A stretch of 64,000 nt of DNA from an uncultured Eubacteriales bacterium (GCA_900315895.1 ONAY01000005.1:3832-67831); one strand, 5' to 3'. Counted from the stretch's first letter, positions 50,053-59,193 are shown. Numbers and translations are program-made. Notes: a model not told the origin generated them from the letters alone.

Positions 50053-51558
50053 ATGGATCAAGAACTTAAGAAACGTATCCGTTCAGAAAGAGGAGAGAAT
50101 CTTATAGTATCCGCTGATGAGGCGGCTTATATGATCAAGGACGGCATGGCAGTGGCCATCAGCGGCTTCACCAACTCAGGCTATCCCAAGGCCGTGCCTC
50201 ACGCACTGGCAGAACAGGTGAAGGCCGGAAGGGAAGAGGTCCACATCGATCTTTATTCCGGAGCATCCGTTGGTCCTGAGATCGATACAGAACTGGTTGA
50301 GACAGGGATCATCCAGAGAAGGATCCCCTATCAGACCAATGCTACTCTCAGAAAGGCCATCAATGCCGGTAAAGTGAACTATTCTGACATGCATCTGGGA
50401 AGATCAGCTGAATTCGTGGCACAGGGCCACGTGAAGAAACCGGACGTCGCCCTTGTGGAGGCTCTTGCTATCACGGAGGACGGAGACCTGGTACCCACCA
50501 CATCTGTTGGAAACGTTCCCACATATGTGCAGATGGCTGATTCTGTCATAGTTGAGATCGCCATGGCCAAGCCTCTGGAACTGGAGGGTACGGCAGACGT
50601 ATATATGACGGAGCCTGCACCAAACCGCAAACCTATTCCCATCACACATCCGGGAGATAGGGTAGGCACCCCCTATGTCAAGTGCGGATGGGACAAGATA
50701 AAGGCTATAGTTATTTCCGACATGAGCGACCTGACAAGGCCTCTGGCAGCTATTTCAGAGGATTCCAGAAAGATAGGTGAGAACATCATAAACTTCTTCA
50801 GACATGAAGTTGAAGCAGGCAGACTGGGCAAGTCTCTGCTTCCGATCCAGTCTGGAGTAGGTTCAGTGGCCAATGCGGTACTGTGGGGACTTAAGGAGTC
50901 AGAGTTCGAGGGACTTACCTGTTACACCGAGGTGATTCAGGACTCCATGCTTGACCTGATCAAGTGCGGCAAGGTCACTGTGGCTTCCTGCACGGCACTT
51001 GCACCCTCACCGGAGGCACAGGTGGATTTCTTCAAGAATATTGATTTCTTCAGAGACCATGTTATCTTCAGACCTGAGGAAATATCCAACTCCGCCGAGG
51101 TGGCACACAGACTGGGGCTCATTGCCATGAACACCGCACTTGAGGTGGATATCTACGGCAATGTAAACTCCACACACGTACAGGGCAAAAAAATCATGAA
51201 CGGCATCGGAGGCTCCGGCGACTTCTCAAGAAGTGCCCAGCTGGTGATCTTCACCACATCCTCCATTGCCAAGGATGGAGCGATCTCTTCCATCGTACCC
51301 ATGTGTCCTCATGTGGACCACACCGAGCACGAGGTGCAGGTCATCGTGACCGAGCAGGGATACGCTGATCTGAGAGGCCTTTCTCCCAAGGAGAGGGCAG
51401 TGGCCATCATAGAGAACTGCGCACATCCCGACTACAAGGATATGCTGATGGATTACTTCAATAGAGCATGCAGCGAGGCACCCTGCCAGACTCCTCACAT
51501 CCTGGACGAAGCATTGAGCTGGCATTCCAGATACGAGAAGACAGGCAGCATGAAATAA
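50053..51558 (+). CDS. Acetyl-CoA hydrolase/transferase family protein (Cat1-like succinyl-CoA:carboxylate CoA-transferase)
   Basis: 501 residues. ATG 50053 chosen for the GGAGG five bases upstream. The family is class I CoA transferase of the Ach1/Cat1 type: AVAISGFTNSGYPKAVPHAL, IQSGVGSVANAVLWGL, the catalytic glutamate in TCYTEVIQDSM, VTEQGYADLRGLSPKERA. Members move CoA between acetyl/propionyl/succinyl/butyryl and free acids. Here it lies between the lactate-type oxidation genes and the decarboxylase, fitting end-product formation (acetate, propionate or butyrate). Which acid pair it uses is not readable. Confidence 0.9.
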   Translation: MDQELKKRIRSERGENLIVSADEAAYMIKDGMAVAISGFTNSGYPKAVPHALAEQVKAGREEVHIDLYSGASVGPEIDTELVETGIIQRRIPYQTNATLRKAINAGKVNYSDMHLGRSAEFVAQGHVKKPDVALVEALAITEDGDLVPTTSVGNVPTYVQMADSVIVEIAMAKPLELEGTADVYMTEPAPNRKPIPITHPGDRVGTPYVKCGWDKIKAIVISDMSDLTRPLAAISEDSRKIGENIINFFRHEVEAGRLGKSLLPIQSGVGSVANAVLWGLKESEFEGLTCYTEVIQDSMLDLIKCGKVTVASCTALAPSPEAQVDFFKNIDFFRDHVIFRPEEISNSAEVAHRLGLIAMNTALEVDIYGNVNSTHVQGKKIMNGIGGSGDFSRSAQLVIFTTSSIAKDGAISSIVPMCPHVDHTEHEVQVIVTEQGYADLRGLSPKERAVAIIENCAHPDYKDMLMDYFNRACSEAPCQTPHILDEALSWHSRYEKTGSMK

Positions 51559-51592
51559 CCGAAGCGAGAGCTCAGACTTATATGTAAAAATA

Positions 51593-51640
51593 AAAAAATC
51601 CCCCATGCAAGGTCGCAAGATCTGGCATGTGGGATTTTTT
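51593..51640. terminator. Bidirectional terminator between CoA-transferase and spoVG
   Basis: Arms 51593-51608 and 51625-51640 pair with a single mismatch; A-run on the left and T-run on the right serve both convergent genes. Confidence 0.85.
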
Positions 51641-51981
51641 CATTCTTCAGTTATAGTTGCCTGTTCAGTTGTGTCCTCTTGTTCAGTTGTGTCCTCTTGT
51701 TCAGTTGTAGTTTCTTCCTGATCCGGGGGTGGAAGAAGAGCATACTTTTCTAAAACTTCCTTTACCAAACGTCTTCTGAAAGACCTGGTGATTGGATGAG
51801 CGATGTCCCTGTATACTCCATCGGCGATTCTTTTATCAGGCATGGTAACGAATAGGCCACCGTTGCCCTCAAAAACTTTAATGTCGTGGACTACAAACTC
51901 CTCATCAAATGTAACAGATGCCACTGCTCTAAGATTTGCTGTGCCTTCTACTCTACGGATCCTAATCTCAGTAATATCCAT
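51640..51981 (-). CDS. spoVG: SpoVG family RNA-binding regulator
   Basis: 113 residues. First 85 residues: MDITEIRIRRVEGTANLRAV, VHDIKVFEGNGGLFVTMPD, DIAHPITRSFRRRL, all SpoVG. The C-terminal tail has a six-residue repeat EDTTEQ twice plus a partial copy, encoded by 18-bp tandem DNA repeats (51662-51679, 51680-51697). SpoVG binds RNA and affects sporulation, division and virulence genes; its presence alone does not prove sporulation. Downstream of purR, as in Bacillus. Confidence 0.95.
   Translation of the reverse strand: MDITEIRIRRVEGTANLRAVASVTFDEEFVVHDIKVFEGNGGLFVTMPDKRIADGVYRDIAHPITRSFRRRLVKEVLEKYALLPPPDQEETTTEQEDTTEQEDTTEQATITEE
51662..51708. repeat. 18-bp tandem repeat in the spoVG 3' end
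   Basis: Two full 18-base copies (51662-51679, 51680-51697) and an 11-base part, in frame, coding for the EDTTEQ repeat. Copy number may vary without frameshift. Confidence 0.85.
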
Positions 51982-52031
51982 TGTCCTCTGATTTGATGTT
52001 GAAAAGCAATATTATCAATTTTTATGGCAAT

Positions 52032-52060
52032 ATTATAGCATCAAACAAACAGGTTATCAA
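52032..52060 (-). promoter_or_regulatory. Promoter of spoVG, overlapping the purR stop
   Basis: Minus strand TTGATA (52060-52055), 17-base spacer, TATAAT (52037-52032). The -35 lies over the last codons of purR, so spoVG has its own start as well as possible readthrough. A GCAATATTAT direct repeat (about 52004 and 52026) sits beside it. Confidence 0.7.
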
Positions 52061-52875
52061 GCCCTTTTGAAAAGATCGAGATTAGGGTAGGCTTCGATCA
52101 CTTTGTTCTCAGGATCTACGGTGCCGAGATCCACAAAGTTTACATATCCGGACACCTTTTTCTTTTCGGGTTCTGTTGAGACTATTGCGATGCCCACTCC
52201 CACTATTTTGCTGTCGAACTCATTCATCATCTCGGCTATGCCTGTGACTGAGCCTCCGCCCCGCATGAAGTCATCGATGACAAGGACCTTGGAGCCATTT
52301 TTGACGGAACGCTTGGACATGGACATCTTCTGAAGCCTGTCATAGGAGCCGGAAATATAGTTGATGCTTATGGTGGAGCCCTCCGAAATGTTTGCCTCGC
52401 GTCTTACTATGACCAGTGGGAGATTAAGAAGCCAGGCCACATTGTAGGCCAGTGGGATGCCCTTGGTCTCTACGGTGGCCACATAGTCAGCGCCACAGTC
52501 TCTGAAGATTCTGGCGAAGACTCTGGATAATTTGCCCATGATCCTATGGTCGTAAAAAATATCCGAGGTATACACGAAGTTGCCGCCAAGAAGCCTGGAA
52601 CTGTCCTTAAGCCTTTCGCAGAACTCTTCCTGAAGGGCAGCGCATTCTTCATCTGATATGTCCGGGACGTACATTACGCCTCCCTTGGCACCGGAAATAG
52701 TCTCCAGGTACCCGGTGCCTGTCAGGCTTATGGCCTGAGAAGCGGCCTGTATATCCTCGGAGATGCTGGACTTGGCGCAGCCAAACATATCGCAAAAGTA
52801 TCTGAGAGCAAAGGGCTTGGACGGATTATCCGTAAGTATTCGGATCAAAGCGCCGATTCTTTCCGTACGTTTCAC
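52057..52875 (-). CDS. purR: Purine operon repressor PurR
   Basis: 272 residues. N-terminal winged helix (about 1-75, RIGALIRILTDNPSKPFALRYFCDMFGCAKSSISED) and C-terminal phosphoribosyltransferase-like domain with the PRPP motif KVLVIDDFMRGGGSV. In Bacillus it represses purine genes; PRPP relieves repression. TTCGAACAAAA on the minus strand just upstream (around 52895) resembles a half PurBox, so autoregulation is possible. Confidence 0.95.
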   Translation of the reverse strand: MKRTERIGALIRILTDNPSKPFALRYFCDMFGCAKSSISEDIQAASQAISLTGTGYLETISGAKGGVMYVPDISDEECAALQEEFCERLKDSSRLLGGNFVYTSDIFYDHRIMGKLSRVFARIFRDCGADYVATVETKGIPLAYNVAWLLNLPLVIVRREANISEGSTISINYISGSYDRLQKMSMSKRSVKNGSKVLVIDDFMRGGGSVTGIAEMMNEFDSKIVGVGIAIVSTEPEKKKVSGYVNFVDLGTVDPENKVIEAYPNLDLFKRA

Positions 52876-52992
52876 TTGGCATCCTCCTTTTTTGTTCGAA
52901 TTCTTATTTAAAGAATATTAAAAAAAGTGTTCCATGTCAACATCACTTATGTTATGCTAAACATGTATTGGTGTTTACAGAAGGAGATACCT

Positions 52993-54174
52993 ATGATTTT
53001 AAAAGACAATATCGGACTCATATTCGACGATGGCAGTTTTTGTGAAATTGGAGAGAGATCTGTTTGCTCAGTTATAACCGGATACGGCACGGTGGAAGGG
53101 CAGCAGGTCTATTGTTTTCTTCAGGATGCTTCCATAATGGGCGGAGCGTTTTCAGTTAAAGCTGCAGAAAAGATCAAAACGGTCTATAGGCTTGCCCTTA
53201 AGGCCAGAGCGCCCATTGTAGGATTTTTGGATTCTACCGGATTCTTGGTGGATGAGGGAGCGGAAGCTCTTCACGCATTCGCAGACCTCTATAGAGTTGT
53301 GACCATTGCAAAGGATGAGATCCTTCAGATAATGATCGCAGGGGACAACTGCCGCGGTCAGGTGGCAGGGCTTTGCACTCTGGCGGATTTCTTCTTTAAG
53401 GACATGTCCATTGACAAGGCTGTATCTCAGGCCAAGGAAATAATACTCAGGATGCCCGCTTCCAGCGGTTTGCTTCCTGATCAGTTTGATGCAGATGACG
53501 ATCTGAACAGAAGGATCGAAAACGCATTGAGCTTAAGGTCAGATGGAAGGGAACTCCTTAAGGCGGTATCTGATAATGGTGCATTCCTTGAGATGGAAGG
53601 CGAAGCCACACCTTGCCTTACAGCCGGATTCATCAGGATCAACGGCCTTATGGTGGCAGCAATGGCCATCAACGGGCAGCAGGGTGAGAAGGGTCTGGGA
53701 TCGGCAGCCCTTGTAAAGGCAAAAGATCTCGTGTCTCTGGCAGATAAGTTCGGCTTAGGCTTCGTTGAGTTCATCCAGACTGAAGGTTTCAGAAACGATG
53801 AGGACAGTGATCTTGTGTTAAGATCCGCTGCAGAGCTTGCCAGGGCGCTGAACGAGACAGATGTTCCCAAGGTCCTGATCATAACCGGAGAAGTGGTAGG
53901 AGGAGCCTACAGCGTGCTGTGCGGACCATCCTTCGACCTGACCTTCATGTGGGAAGGCTCAAGAGTCAATATCATTAATCCCAGAACGGCAGCCGAACTG
54001 GTGAAGGGACCTCAGTCTGTGGAGAGCATCCAGGCGGAGGCTGACAGATACGAAGAGAGCCATTCCACGGCAGAAGTGCTGGAGGCCAAGGGCCTTTGCC
54101 ACAGGATCATAGATCCGGCAGATACCAGGAAATACCTGGCAGGGGCTCTGGAATCCTATGCCAACGTCTTCTAG
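52993..54174 (+). CDS. Divergent acyl-CoA-type carboxyltransferase of the Na+-pump operon
   Basis: 393 residues; start ATG 52993 with AAGGAGA upstream. The two crotonase-like halves of the carboxyl transferase family are present (VITGYGTVEGQQVYCFLQD, and ADKFGLGFVEFIQTEGF, ITGEVVGGAYSVLCGP). Compared with methylmalonyl-CoA decarboxylase alpha (about 510 residues) it lacks the N-terminal 40-50 residues and an internal block after the first half. The oxyanion glycines are changed: DSGGARxxEG reads DSTGFLVDEG, and GPCAGGAVYSPA reads GDNCRGQVAGLC. Either it binds an unusual substrate or has a structural role. It leads an operon with OadG-, biotin-, OadB- and OadA-like genes. Confidence 0.8.
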   Translation: MILKDNIGLIFDDGSFCEIGERSVCSVITGYGTVEGQQVYCFLQDASIMGGAFSVKAAEKIKTVYRLALKARAPIVGFLDSTGFLVDEGAEALHAFADLYRVVTIAKDEILQIMIAGDNCRGQVAGLCTLADFFFKDMSIDKAVSQAKEIILRMPASSGLLPDQFDADDDLNRRIENALSLRSDGRELLKAVSDNGAFLEMEGEATPCLTAGFIRINGLMVAAMAINGQQGEKGLGSAALVKAKDLVSLADKFGLGFVEFIQTEGFRNDEDSDLVLRSAAELARALNETDVPKVLIITGEVVGGAYSVLCGPSFDLTFMWEGSRVNIINPRTAAELVKGPQSVESIQAEADRYEESHSTAEVLEAKGLCHRIIDPADTRKYLAGALESYANVF

Positions 54175-54183
54175 GAGGTCGTG

Positions 54184-54501
54184 ATGGGTCTTAAAGAAAT
54201 ACTCATAAAGGCACTGATGGACACATTGATGGGCATGGGTACGGTATTTTCTATACTGATCCTCATAAGCCTGATCATTTATCTGTTCAAGGTGTTCTTT
54301 TACAACAACAAAAAATCCCAGCCCGAGGCCCCGGGCCCGGCTGTACATGAAGAGCCTCTCAAAGAGGATGACGGTGAACTGATAGCGGTGATCACAGCGG
54401 CGATCAAAGCCTTTGAAAGCGGCGCTCTACCGGTGATGGATACGCCCATCTCCCTGGGTGATCAGCAGTACGTAGTCAGATCGATCAAGAGAAGAAGATA
54501 G
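54184..54501 (+). CDS. OadG/MmdD-like gamma (delta) subunit of the Na+-pump decarboxylase
   Basis: 105 residues. A single N-terminal membrane helix (about 15-38, TVFSILILISLIIYLFKVF), then a P/E-rich linker and a short C-terminal domain (LIAVITAAIKAFE, YVVRSIKRRR) that is the usual tail of OadG-like proteins. It anchors the carboxyltransferase to the membrane beta subunit. ATG 54184 preferred over the GTG three bases upstream because of spacing from AGGAGG (54174-54179). Confidence 0.87.
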   Translation: MGLKEILIKALMDTLMGMGTVFSILILISLIIYLFKVFFYNNKKSQPEAPGPAVHEEPLKEDDGELIAVITAAIKAFESGALPVMDTPISLGDQQYVVRSIKRRR

Positions 54502-54516
54502 ATCAGGAGTAAGATC

Positions 54517-54891
54517 ATGGAAAAATATATTATTAAAGTAAACGGAAAAGAATACGAAGTAGAAGTGGAGAAGGTCGGTTCAGGACAGCAGGCCTCACCG
54601 GCTGCACCGGCAGCTGCTGCACCTGCTCCCGTGGCTCCGGCTCCGGCCCCCAAGGCACCGGCAGCTTCAGTTCAGGATGGAGTCAGACTTGAAGCGGGAG
54701 CTGCAGGCAAGGTCTTCAGGATCGTCAAGAAGGCGGGAGAGTCCGTATCAAAGGGCGATACCGTTATCATACTTGAAGCCATGAAGATGGAGATCCCTAT
54801 GGTGTCCACCGCTGATGGAACGGTCAAAGAGATCACCGTTTCCGAAGGCCAGCCTGTGGAAGCAGGAGATCTTCTGGCAGTGATAGGCTGA
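54517..54891 (+). CDS. Biotin carboxyl carrier protein of the decarboxylase
   Basis: 124 residues. N-terminal strand segment (KYIIKVNGKEYEVEVE), a hinge rich in alanine and proline (residues about 25-50), and a biotinyl domain with the EAMKM motif; Lys90 is the biotinylation site. It moves CO2 from the carboxyltransferase to the beta subunit. The same chain could serve both carboxyltransferases of the operon. Confidence 0.95.
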   Translation: MEKYIIKVNGKEYEVEVEKVGSGQQASPAAPAAAAPAPVAPAPAPKAPAASVQDGVRLEAGAAGKVFRIVKKAGESVSKGDTVIILEAMKMEIPMVSTADGTVKEITVSEGQPVEAGDLLAVIG

Positions 54892-54915
54892 TTTTACACT
54901 TAGCAGGTATTCGAT

Positions 54916-56040
54916 ATGGATTATATTTCTGAGACCCTGAGCAATCTTTTGGGTCAGACAGCTTTCGCCAATCTGTCCATAGGGAATCTTGTGATGGTGG
55001 CGGTGGCGTGTTTTTTCCTCTATCTGGCCATAGCCAAGGAGTATGAACCGCTTCTGCTTCTTCCCATTTCCTTCGGTATGCTTTTGGTGAACATCTATCC
55101 GCCCATTATGGCAGAAGGAGGATTGCTCAACTATTTCTTCAAACTGGATGAATGGACCATCCTGCCATCCCTGATATTCATGGGAGTAGGCGCACTTACC
55201 GACTTCGGTCCGCTGATTGCGAACCCCAAGAGCTTTCTACTTGGAGCTGCGGCTCAGTTCGGAGTCTTCGGCGCATACTTGATGGCCATGCTTCTCGGAT
55301 TCAGTTCCGAGTCTGCAGCGGCCATCGGTATCATAGGAGGAGCGGACGGCCCCACATCCATATACCTTGCCATGAAGCTGGGACAGGCTGACATCATGGG
55401 ACCCATAGCTGTGGCTGCTTACTCGTACATGGCGCTGGTGCCCATCATCCAGCCGCCCATCATGAAACTGCTCACCACCAAGGAAGAGCGTTCCATCAAG
55501 ATGGAGCAGCTTAGGCCTGTATCCAAGAAGGAGAGGATACTGTTCCCCATAGTCGTTACCATCGTGGTATGCAGCATACTGCCATCCACTGCGCCTCTTA
55601 TAGGCATGCTCATGCTGGGTAATCTTTTCAGAGAGTCCGGCGTGGTAAGGCAGCTTCAGGAGACAGCATCCAACGCTCTCATGTATATCGTGGTAATATT
55701 CCTCGGAACTTCCGTGGGAGCTACTGCTTCTGCTGAAGCCTTCCTCAAGGTAACGACCCTTAAGATCATAGCACTGGGACTGGTGGCCTTCGCCATCGGC
55801 ACCGCTGCTGGAGTTCTTTTCGGCAAGATCATGTGCCATGCGACCCACGGCAAGATCAATCCGCTCATCGGCGCTGCAGGTGTAAGCGCTGTGCCAATGG
55901 CAGCCCGCGTTGCCCAGAAGGTGGGAGCAGAAGAGGATCCCACCAACTTCCTTCTCATGCATGCCATGGGACCGAATGTGGCGGGAGTTATCGGAACTGC
56001 AGTTGCTGCCGGACTGTTCATGGCAGTATTCGGCGTATAG
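54916..56040 (+). CDS. Na+-translocating decarboxylase beta subunit (OadB/MmdB/GcdB)
   Basis: 374 residues with about nine helices. [33 protein letters not shown], the ion-path aspartate in [16 protein letters not shown] and the C-terminal [18 protein letters not shown] and [14 protein letters not shown]. Decarboxylation of carboxybiotin on this subunit drives export of Na+ ions. The family does not separate oxaloacetate, methylmalonyl-CoA and glutaconyl-CoA pumps by sequence. Confidence 0.95.
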   Translation: MDYISETLSNLLGQTAFANLSIGNLVMVAVACFFLYLAIAKEYEPLLLLPISFGMLLVNIYPPIMAEGGLLNYFFKLDEWTILPSLIFMGVGALTDFGPLIANPKSFLLGAAAQFGVFGAYLMAMLLGFSSESAAAIGIIGGADGPTSIYLAMKLGQADIMGPIAVAAYSYMALVPIIQPPIMKLLTTKEERSIKMEQLRPVSKKERILFPIVVTIVVCSILPSTAPLIGMLMLGNLFRESGVVRQLQETASNALMYIVVIFLGTSVGATASAEAFLKVTTLKIIALGLVAFAIGTAAGVLFGKIMCHATHGKINPLIGAAGVSAVPMAARVAQKVGAEEDPTNFLLMHAMGPNVAGVIGTAVAAGLFMAVFGV

Positions 56041-56056
56041 ATAAAGGAGATTATTC

Positions 56057-57460
56057 ATGGCTGACAAAAAATTCAGGATCATGGAGACAGTGCTGAGAGA
56101 CGCTCATCAGTCTCTGGCCGCAACAAGGATGAGAACTGAGGAGATGCTTCCCATCCTGGACAAGATAGACGACGTAGGTTTCTACTCGGTGGAATGCTGG
56201 GGAGGAGCCACCTTCGATGCTTGCCTTAGATTTTTGGATGAGGACCCCTGGGACAGACTGAGAAAGCTTAGAAACGGAATGCCTAAGTCCAAACTTCAGA
56301 TGCTCTTAAGAGGTCAGAATCTTTTGGGATACAGACATTATGCGGATGATGTGGTGGAGTACTTCGTACAGAGATCCATCGCAAACGGCATAGACATCAT
56401 CAGGATATTCGATGCTTTGAATGACCTGAGGAATCTGGAAACTTCAGTGAAGGCCGCCAAGAAGGAGGGCGGAGAGGTGCAGATCGCCTTCTCCTACACT
56501 CTGGGAAAGGGCTACACCATGGATTATTGGACGAAGCTTGCCAAGGACATGGAGTCCATGGGAGCGGATTCGATATGCCTTAAGGACATGTCCGGAATCC
56601 TTACTCCTCAGGCTGCAGCTGAGATAATCCCTGTCCTTAAGAAGGCGGTAAAGATCCCGGTACAGCTTCACAGCCACTGCACATCAGGCGTGGCGCTCAT
56701 GTCATACATGAAGGCCATTGAGGCAGGCTGCGACATCGTGGACACCGCAATTTCTCCCTGGTCAATGGGCACATCCCAGCCGGCAACGGAGGTCATCTGC
56801 AAAGCCTTCGAAGGGACAGAGTTCGATCCCGGTCTGGATCAGAATCTTCTCGCTGAGATCGCCGACTACTTCAGGCCACTCCAGGAGAAATACATCAAGG
56901 AGGGAAGGATAGATCCCAAGGTAATGGGAGTAAATATCAAGACTCTTCTGTATCAGGTGCCCGGCGGCATGCTTTCAAATCTCGTATCTCAGCTCAAGGA
57001 TCAGAATGCATCCGACAAGTTCTACGACGTGCTTCAGGAAGTGCCCAACGTCAGAAATGACCTGGGGCAGCCGCCGCTTGTTACTCCTTCATCTCAAATC
57101 GTAGGCACACAGGCGGTGCTCAACGTTCTCATGGGTGAAAGGTACAAGATCATCTCCAAGGAGACCAAGGCCATCCTGAAGGGAGAATACGGCAAGACAA
57201 TCTTGCCATTCAATGAGGAGGTCCAGAAAAAAGCTCTCGGAGACGAAGAGCCCATCACATGCAGACCTGCAGATCTTCTGAAACCGGAGCTGGAGGACCT
57301 GAGAGAGAAGGTGAAGGCATACTCCATCCAGGAAGAGGATGTTTTGAGCTATGCACTGTTCCCGGAAGTGGCCACTGAATTCTTCAGGAAGAGGGACGCA
57401 AGGCTCCACGGACTTGACCCTGATCTTCTGGATAAGGAAAATAAAGCTTATCCGGTGTAG
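56057..57460 (+). CDS. oadA: Oxaloacetate decarboxylase alpha/pyruvate carboxylase B-type carboxyltransferase, without biotin domain
   Basis: 467 residues. TIM barrel with ETVLRDAHQSL, CWGGATFDACLRFLDEDPW, LRGQNLLGYRHYADDVV, metal ligands LHSHCTSG and the carboxylated-lysine region CLKDMSG. The C-terminal helical domain is present but the biotinyl domain common at the end of OadA is missing, as the carrier is separate. It moves carboxyl between oxaloacetate/pyruvate and biotin, like the 5S subunit of transcarboxylase. 16 bases after the beta subunit gene. Confidence 0.93.
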   Translation: MADKKFRIMETVLRDAHQSLAATRMRTEEMLPILDKIDDVGFYSVECWGGATFDACLRFLDEDPWDRLRKLRNGMPKSKLQMLLRGQNLLGYRHYADDVVEYFVQRSIANGIDIIRIFDALNDLRNLETSVKAAKKEGGEVQIAFSYTLGKGYTMDYWTKLAKDMESMGADSICLKDMSGILTPQAAAEIIPVLKKAVKIPVQLHSHCTSGVALMSYMKAIEAGCDIVDTAISPWSMGTSQPATEVICKAFEGTEFDPGLDQNLLAEIADYFRPLQEKYIKEGRIDPKVMGVNIKTLLYQVPGGMLSNLVSQLKDQNASDKFYDVLQEVPNVRNDLGQPPLVTPSSQIVGTQAVLNVLMGERYKIISKETKAILKGEYGKTILPFNEEVQKKALGDEEPITCRPADLLKPELEDLREKVKAYSIQEEDVLSYALFPEVATEFFRKRDARLHGLDPDLLDKENKAYPV

Positions 57461-57478
57461 ATTTAGAGGTCTGCCTTG

Positions 57479-57487
57479 TGATATAAT
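57479..57487 (+). promoter_or_regulatory. Extended -10 promoter before the GlmU-like gene
   Basis: TATAAT (57482-57487) with TGA directly before it; no clear -35. About 43 bases before the start. Confidence 0.65.
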
Positions 57488-57529
57488 TATTATTCAGGAC
57501 AGATATTTTGAACTAAGAAGGTAATCAAA

Positions 57530-58153
57530 ATGGCAGAAAAGAATTATTACATAGACGATACGGTCCAGGTAGGTGAAGGCACCTTCATCGGACCGGGATG
57601 CGTCATCAAGGGAAACACGGTGATCGGCAAGAACTGTGTTCTGGACCAGAACTGCAGGATCGAGGACAGCATCATCGGCGACAACGTCAAGATCATGAGC
57701 TCATATATTCTGAAGTCTGAGGTGGGCGACGAGACTGAGGTCGGTCCCTTCGCTTACATGAGACCGGGTTCCAAGGTAGGCAAGAACTGCAAGGTCGGCG
57801 ACTTCGTAGAAGTTAAGAATGCAGTCCTTGGGGATAATACCAAGGCGTCGCACCTGACCTACATCGGCGACGCTGACCTGGGAAGAGGCATCAACCTGGG
57901 ATGCGGAGTGGTCTTTGTTAACTATGATGGAACCAACAAGCATCGCTCCACCGTCGAGGATAACGCCTTTATCGGATGCAATTCCAATATAGTATCCCCC
58001 GTTCACGTGGGTGAGGGGAGCTATATAGCTGCAGGTTCCACAGTCACTGAGGACGTTGAGGCGGACTCCCTTTACATTGCGCGCTCCAGGGCTTACGTCA
58101 AGAAGAACTGGGTGGCTAAGAGAGGACTCTGGAAGGGTAAGTATCAGAAATAG
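57530..58153 (+). CDS. Free-standing GlmU C-terminal acetyltransferase domain (left-handed beta-helix)
   Basis: 207 residues of hexapeptide repeats matching residues about 250-456 of bacterial GlmU: VGPFAYMRPGSKVG, ASHLTYIGDADLGRGINLGCGVVFVNYDG, IGCNSNIVSPVHVGEGSYIAAGSTVTEDV. The catalytic histidine (E. coli H363) is H108. The N-terminal uridyltransferase domain, normally part of the same chain, is absent and not encoded upstream. The ATG follows AAGAAGG. The next gene is prs, the standard glmU neighbour, so the locus is conserved although the gene is halved. It would acetylate glucosamine-1-phosphate; UDP transfer must come from another enzyme. Confidence 0.85.
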   Translation: MAEKNYYIDDTVQVGEGTFIGPGCVIKGNTVIGKNCVLDQNCRIEDSIIGDNVKIMSSYILKSEVGDETEVGPFAYMRPGSKVGKNCKVGDFVEVKNAVLGDNTKASHLTYIGDADLGRGINLGCGVVFVNYDGTNKHRSTVEDNAFIGCNSNIVSPVHVGEGSYIAAGSTVTEDVEADSLYIARSRAYVKKNWVAKRGLWKGKYQK

Positions 58154-58219
58154 ATCTGATGCTCTCAATTATATTTTTTAATTATCGGTCTGGTTACAAG
58201 AAAGGCAAGGTAGATCAAA

Positions 58220-59170
58220 TTGAACAGTCAGTCATTCACGGATTACAAGATCTTCACATGTAATTCAAATGTAGGTCTCGCTGAAGAGATCAGCGGCATC
58301 ATGGGCAAGCCCCTGGGAAAAGCTACAGTAACGAAGTTCAGCGACGGTGAGATATCCGTGAATATCTGGGAGACGGTGAGAGGCGTTGACTGCTACATCA
58401 TCCAGTCCACCTGCAACCCGGTAAACGACAACCTGATGGAACTTCTCATCATGATAGACGCCATGAAGAGGGCTTCCGCAGGAAGGATCAATGCGGTTAT
58501 CCCATATTACGGATATGCTCGTCAGGACAGAAAGGCTAAGGCCAGAGACCCCATCACATCGAAGCTTGTGGCGGATCTCATCGTTGCAGCAGGAGCTGAC
58601 AGAGTCATCACCATGGATCTTCACGCCAACCAGATCCAGGGATATTTCAACATTCCCGTTGACCATCTTCTTGGAATGCCTATCCTGGCAGATTACTTCA
58701 AGAAGAAGGAACTCCCGGACATGTGCGTAGTCTCCCCCGACCATGGTTCAGTTACAAGAGCCAGATCAGTTGCTGAGCTCCTTAACTGCCCCATAGCCAT
58801 CATCGACAAGAGACGTCCCGAACCCAACAAGTCCGAGATCATGAACATCATCGGTGATATCGAAGGCAAGAACTGCATCATAATCGACGATATGATCGAT
58901 ACTGCGGGAACCATCTGCAACGCAGCCAAGGCCATCAAGGATCTTGGCGCAAAGAGCGTTTACGCAGGTGCTACACACGCTGTGCTTTCGGGACCTGCCA
59001 TAGAGAGGATCGAGAACTCCGTATTCGAGGAGATGGTGCTTCTGAACACCATTCCGCTTCCCGATGAGAAGAAGCTTGATAACATGACGGTGCTTTCCGT
59101 TGCGCCTCTGTTCGCAGAAGCCATGACAAGAGTACACACCAACGGATCAGTATCCGCTCTGTTTGACTAA
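58220..59170 (+). CDS. prs: Ribose-phosphate pyrophosphokinase
   Basis: 316 residues. TTG start at 58220 with AAGGCAAGG upstream. Signature [33 protein letters not shown], the PRPP loop [18 protein letters not shown]. Makes PRPP for nucleotide, histidine and tryptophan synthesis and provides the PurR effector. Well-used codons suggest high expression. Confidence 0.97.
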   Translation: MNSQSFTDYKIFTCNSNVGLAEEISGIMGKPLGKATVTKFSDGEISVNIWETVRGVDCYIIQSTCNPVNDNLMELLIMIDAMKRASAGRINAVIPYYGYARQDRKAKARDPITSKLVADLIVAAGADRVITMDLHANQIQGYFNIPVDHLLGMPILADYFKKKELPDMCVVSPDHGSVTRARSVAELLNCPIAIIDKRRPEPNKSEIMNIIGDIEGKNCIIIDDMIDTAGTICNAAKAIKDLGAKSVYAGATHAVLSGPAIERIENSVFEEMVLLNTIPLPDEKKLDNMTVLSVAPLFAEAMTRVHTNGSVSALFD

Positions 59171-59193
59171 GTAATTTGAAAGTTTTGATTCAT

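Noticed and set aside
52993..54174. Pseudogene of methylmalonyl-CoA decarboxylase alpha
   Set aside because: Short and divergent, but the frame is intact, spacing in the operon is tight and the SD is good; a divergent functional protein is more likely.
57530..58153. Frameshifted full-length glmU
   Set aside because: No uridyltransferase motif is found upstream in any frame; the upstream gene is oadA with only about 70 bases between, and the start has its own promoter and SD.
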